DNA from: JAHIEZ01 sp964598275
Lineage (GTDB): Bacteria > Patescibacteriota > Microgenomatia > UBA12405
Assembly (NCBI GenBank): GCA_964598275.1
Contig: CAZRAZ010000032.1
Span: 1 to 7,872, forward strand
DNA length: 7,872 nt
Reading direction: 5' to 3'
How positions within the stretch are numbered: the stretch's first letter is position 1; the number at the start of each line of letters is the position of its first letter. The notes beneath the pieces were generated by a model. It worked only from the letters and a program-made list of their open reading frames with translations. It had not been told where the DNA came from and ran no database searches. This document shows, in pieces, positions 6,562 through 7,872 of the stretch. Made by a program: the position numbers and the translations under genes.

Positions 6562-7635
6562 GGCTTGATGTTTTTCGATGTTGTGGACAATGCCAATGGC
6601 AGCCAGAAGGCTAACCAGAGAAGAACCGCCGTAGGAGATAAAGGGGAGTGGAACGCCGGTAAGAGGAATTAGAGCGACAATGGCGCCGATGTTGATTAAA
6701 CTTTGATAGGCTATCCAGCAGGCGATGCCAGAAATTATCAGAGAAAGAAACTGGTCGGTAAGTTTGCGGGCAAGGCGGAATAAACTGTTGATAAGGGTAA
6801 AGTAAAGATAAAAGATGAGAAGAAGACCGATAAAGCCGGTTTCTTCGCCGATGACGGCTAAAATAGAATCGGTTGATATTTTGGGAATAAAGCGATATTT
6901 TTGGTCAGAGGAGCCAAAGCCTTTACCTAGCCAGCCGCCAGAGCCGAGAGCATAGACGATTTGCTGGTGATGGTAAGCCGAAGACTGATTATTACCTTGA
7001 GGTGATATTAAAGTATTAAAACGTTGACGGCGATAATTTGAAGTAAAGATTAGAAGGATGCCCAAACCGATAGCGATAAAACAAAAAAGTAAGAGGGGTA
7101 AGATGTCGGCGCCCGACAAATAGTAGATGGAGATGCTGATGGCGGCGATTAAAATGGCGGAGCTTAAATTTGGTTGGATGATAATTAAAAAAAAAGGTAG
7201 GCTAAGATGAATTAGCAAAGTTTTGATATTTCTTTTTTCGGGGCGGGAAAAGAGAAAAGAAAAATAGATAACGGAAGTGAATTTTAGAATTTCGGCAGGT
7301 TGGATGCCGATAAAGCCGAGGTTAATCCACCTTCTGGATCCCAAACTTTCGGTGCCAATTTGGGGGAAAAGGACCAGAATTAATGAGATGAGAGAAGCGA
7401 CGTAGAGAATAGAGGAAATTTTTTTGATGGTGGTAATTTTTATTTTGGCGCCAAGGTAAAAAAGTACCAGACCGATAAGAAGCCAGACGGCTTGTCTTTT
7501 TATAAAATAATACTTATCGTTAAAGGCAGAACTGGCTTCGGCTAAAGAAGAGATGGAGATAAAAACCAAGCCGAGGAGAGTAAGAAGGGCGGTGATGGGG
7601 AGAATAACAGACTTTGGTTTATTTTTTGGAGGCAC
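6559..7635 (-). CDS. ftsW: Septal SEDS peptidoglycan polymerase FtsW
   Basis: Polytopic membrane glycosyltransferase that polymerises lipid II at the septum with its partner class B PBP. The 358 residues are highly hydrophobic, with about ten predicted membrane segments beginning near residue 10. SEDS landmarks are GSRRWINLGFIGIQPAE (99-115), ALGSGGWLGKGFG (229-241), FIPKISTDSILAVIGEE (249-265) containing the catalytic-loop aspartate D256, and GVPLPFISYGGSSL (327-340). Local context fits FtsW better than RodA, because murG follows directly. The usual QPDxGT motif reads QPNLSS (154-159). The start is GTG at 7635, which overlaps the preceding gene by 17 bases; no Shine-Dalgarno sequence is visible, suggesting translational coupling. 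It ends in TGA, an argument for the standard code. Confidence 0.95.
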   Translation of the reverse strand: MPPKNKPKSVILPITALLTLLGLVFISISSLAEASSAFNDKYYFIKRQAVWLLIGLVLFYLGAKIKITTIKKISSILYVASLISLILVLFPQIGTESLGSRRWINLGFIGIQPAEILKFTSVIYFSFLFSRPEKRNIKTLLIHLSLPFFLIIIQPNLSSAILIAAISISIYYLSGADILPLLLFCFIAIGLGILLIFTSNYRRQRFNTLISPQGNNQSSAYHHQQIVYALGSGGWLGKGFGSSDQKYRFIPKISTDSILAVIGEETGFIGLLLIFYLYFTLINSLFRLARKLTDQFLSLIISGIACWIAYQSLINIGAIVALIPLTGVPLPFISYGGSSLVSLLAAIGIVHNIEKHQA

Positions 7636-7872
7636 TTTTTTGTAATTGGCAAATGAGTTTAGTGATAGGTATTTGTGGCTGGTAATGGTTTATTTGAGCA
7701 ATGGTTTTGCCGTTACTTTTTTTTTGATTAAGTTGGATGCCCCGGATATGTTTCGAGTAGAAGCGGGACCGTTCTTTTTTTAGGTTGGTTTTTTGGTCTA
7801 AATTTAAAAAAGAAGCCAGGTGGAGATAAAAAAGAGAGTTAATTTTGGCCCTGGTTTCCAGATCGTGATAGA
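7619..7872 (-). CDS. Unidentified protein, C-terminal 83 residues
   Basis: One minus-strand frame is open from the right edge (first whole codon at 7870) to a TAA at 7619-7621; the other two frames close within the first 70 bases. The visible part is hydrophilic and basic, rich in Lys, Gln and Asn, with no membrane segment. It includes an amphipathic stretch (INSLFYLHLASFLNL) and ends in LQKSASKK. It overlaps the start of ftsW by 17 bases in a different frame, which supports a real, translationally coupled gene. In a canonical dcw cluster murD often precedes ftsW, but I cannot match this tail to MurD or any other Mur ligase. The 5' part lies outside the window. Confidence 0.6.
   Translation of the reverse strand, partial: YHDLETRAKINSLFYLHLASFLNLDQKTNLKKERSRFYSKHIRGIQLNQKKSNGKTIAQINHYQPQIPITKLICQLQKSASKK

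Overview
The window holds the downstream half of a division and cell wall (dcw) gene cluster, with all genes on the minus strand. In transcription order (right to left) they are: the 3' end of an unidentified gene, ftsW, murG, a very short ftsQ-like gene, ftsA, ftsZ, a 106-base intergenic segment, and an ileS gene that runs off the left edge. The organism is probably a streamlined bacterium of the Patescibacteria (CPR) type, perhaps Microgenomates. That placement is inferred from the compressed gene order, the reduced FtsQ, the divergent MurG N-terminus and the eukaryotic-like (type II) isoleucyl-tRNA synthetase. It does not come from any marker-gene comparison. FtsW ends in TGA and tryptophans are TGG, so nothing suggests a recoded UGA.

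Right part (5133-7872). The unidentified gene overlaps the GTG start of ftsW by 17 bases. FtsW is the SEDS glycan polymerase of the septum. MurG, 15 bases further on, makes its lipid II substrate. The ftsQ-like gene overlaps the end of murG, and ftsA overlaps the end of ftsQ. The murC, murB and ddl genes that often lie between murG and ftsQ are absent here.

Middle (2773-5155). FtsA, the actin-like membrane anchor, is followed after one base by FtsZ, the tubulin-like ring protein. Each carries the terminal element that joins them: the FtsZ C-terminal peptide and the FtsA amphipathic helix. Together the cluster encodes lipid II synthesis (MurG), its polymerisation (FtsW) and the cytoskeletal ring that positions it (FtsA, FtsZ), with FtsQ as a bitopic connector.

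Left part (1-2772). The ftsZ-ileS spacer contains two near-identical 15-base self-complementary units and a larger hairpin, probably where ftsZ transcripts end. An extended -10-like motif sits directly before the ileS ATG and would give an almost leaderless mRNA. IleS is open for 888 codons in one frame and lacks only its extreme C-terminus.

I see no mobile element, CRISPR array, RNA gene or clearly new system. The points of interest are departures from family consensus in several core proteins (FtsZ T4 loop, IleRS HIGH motif, MurG N-terminal loop, FtsW QPDxGT motif), the minimal FtsQ, the spacer hairpins and a strong strand skew.
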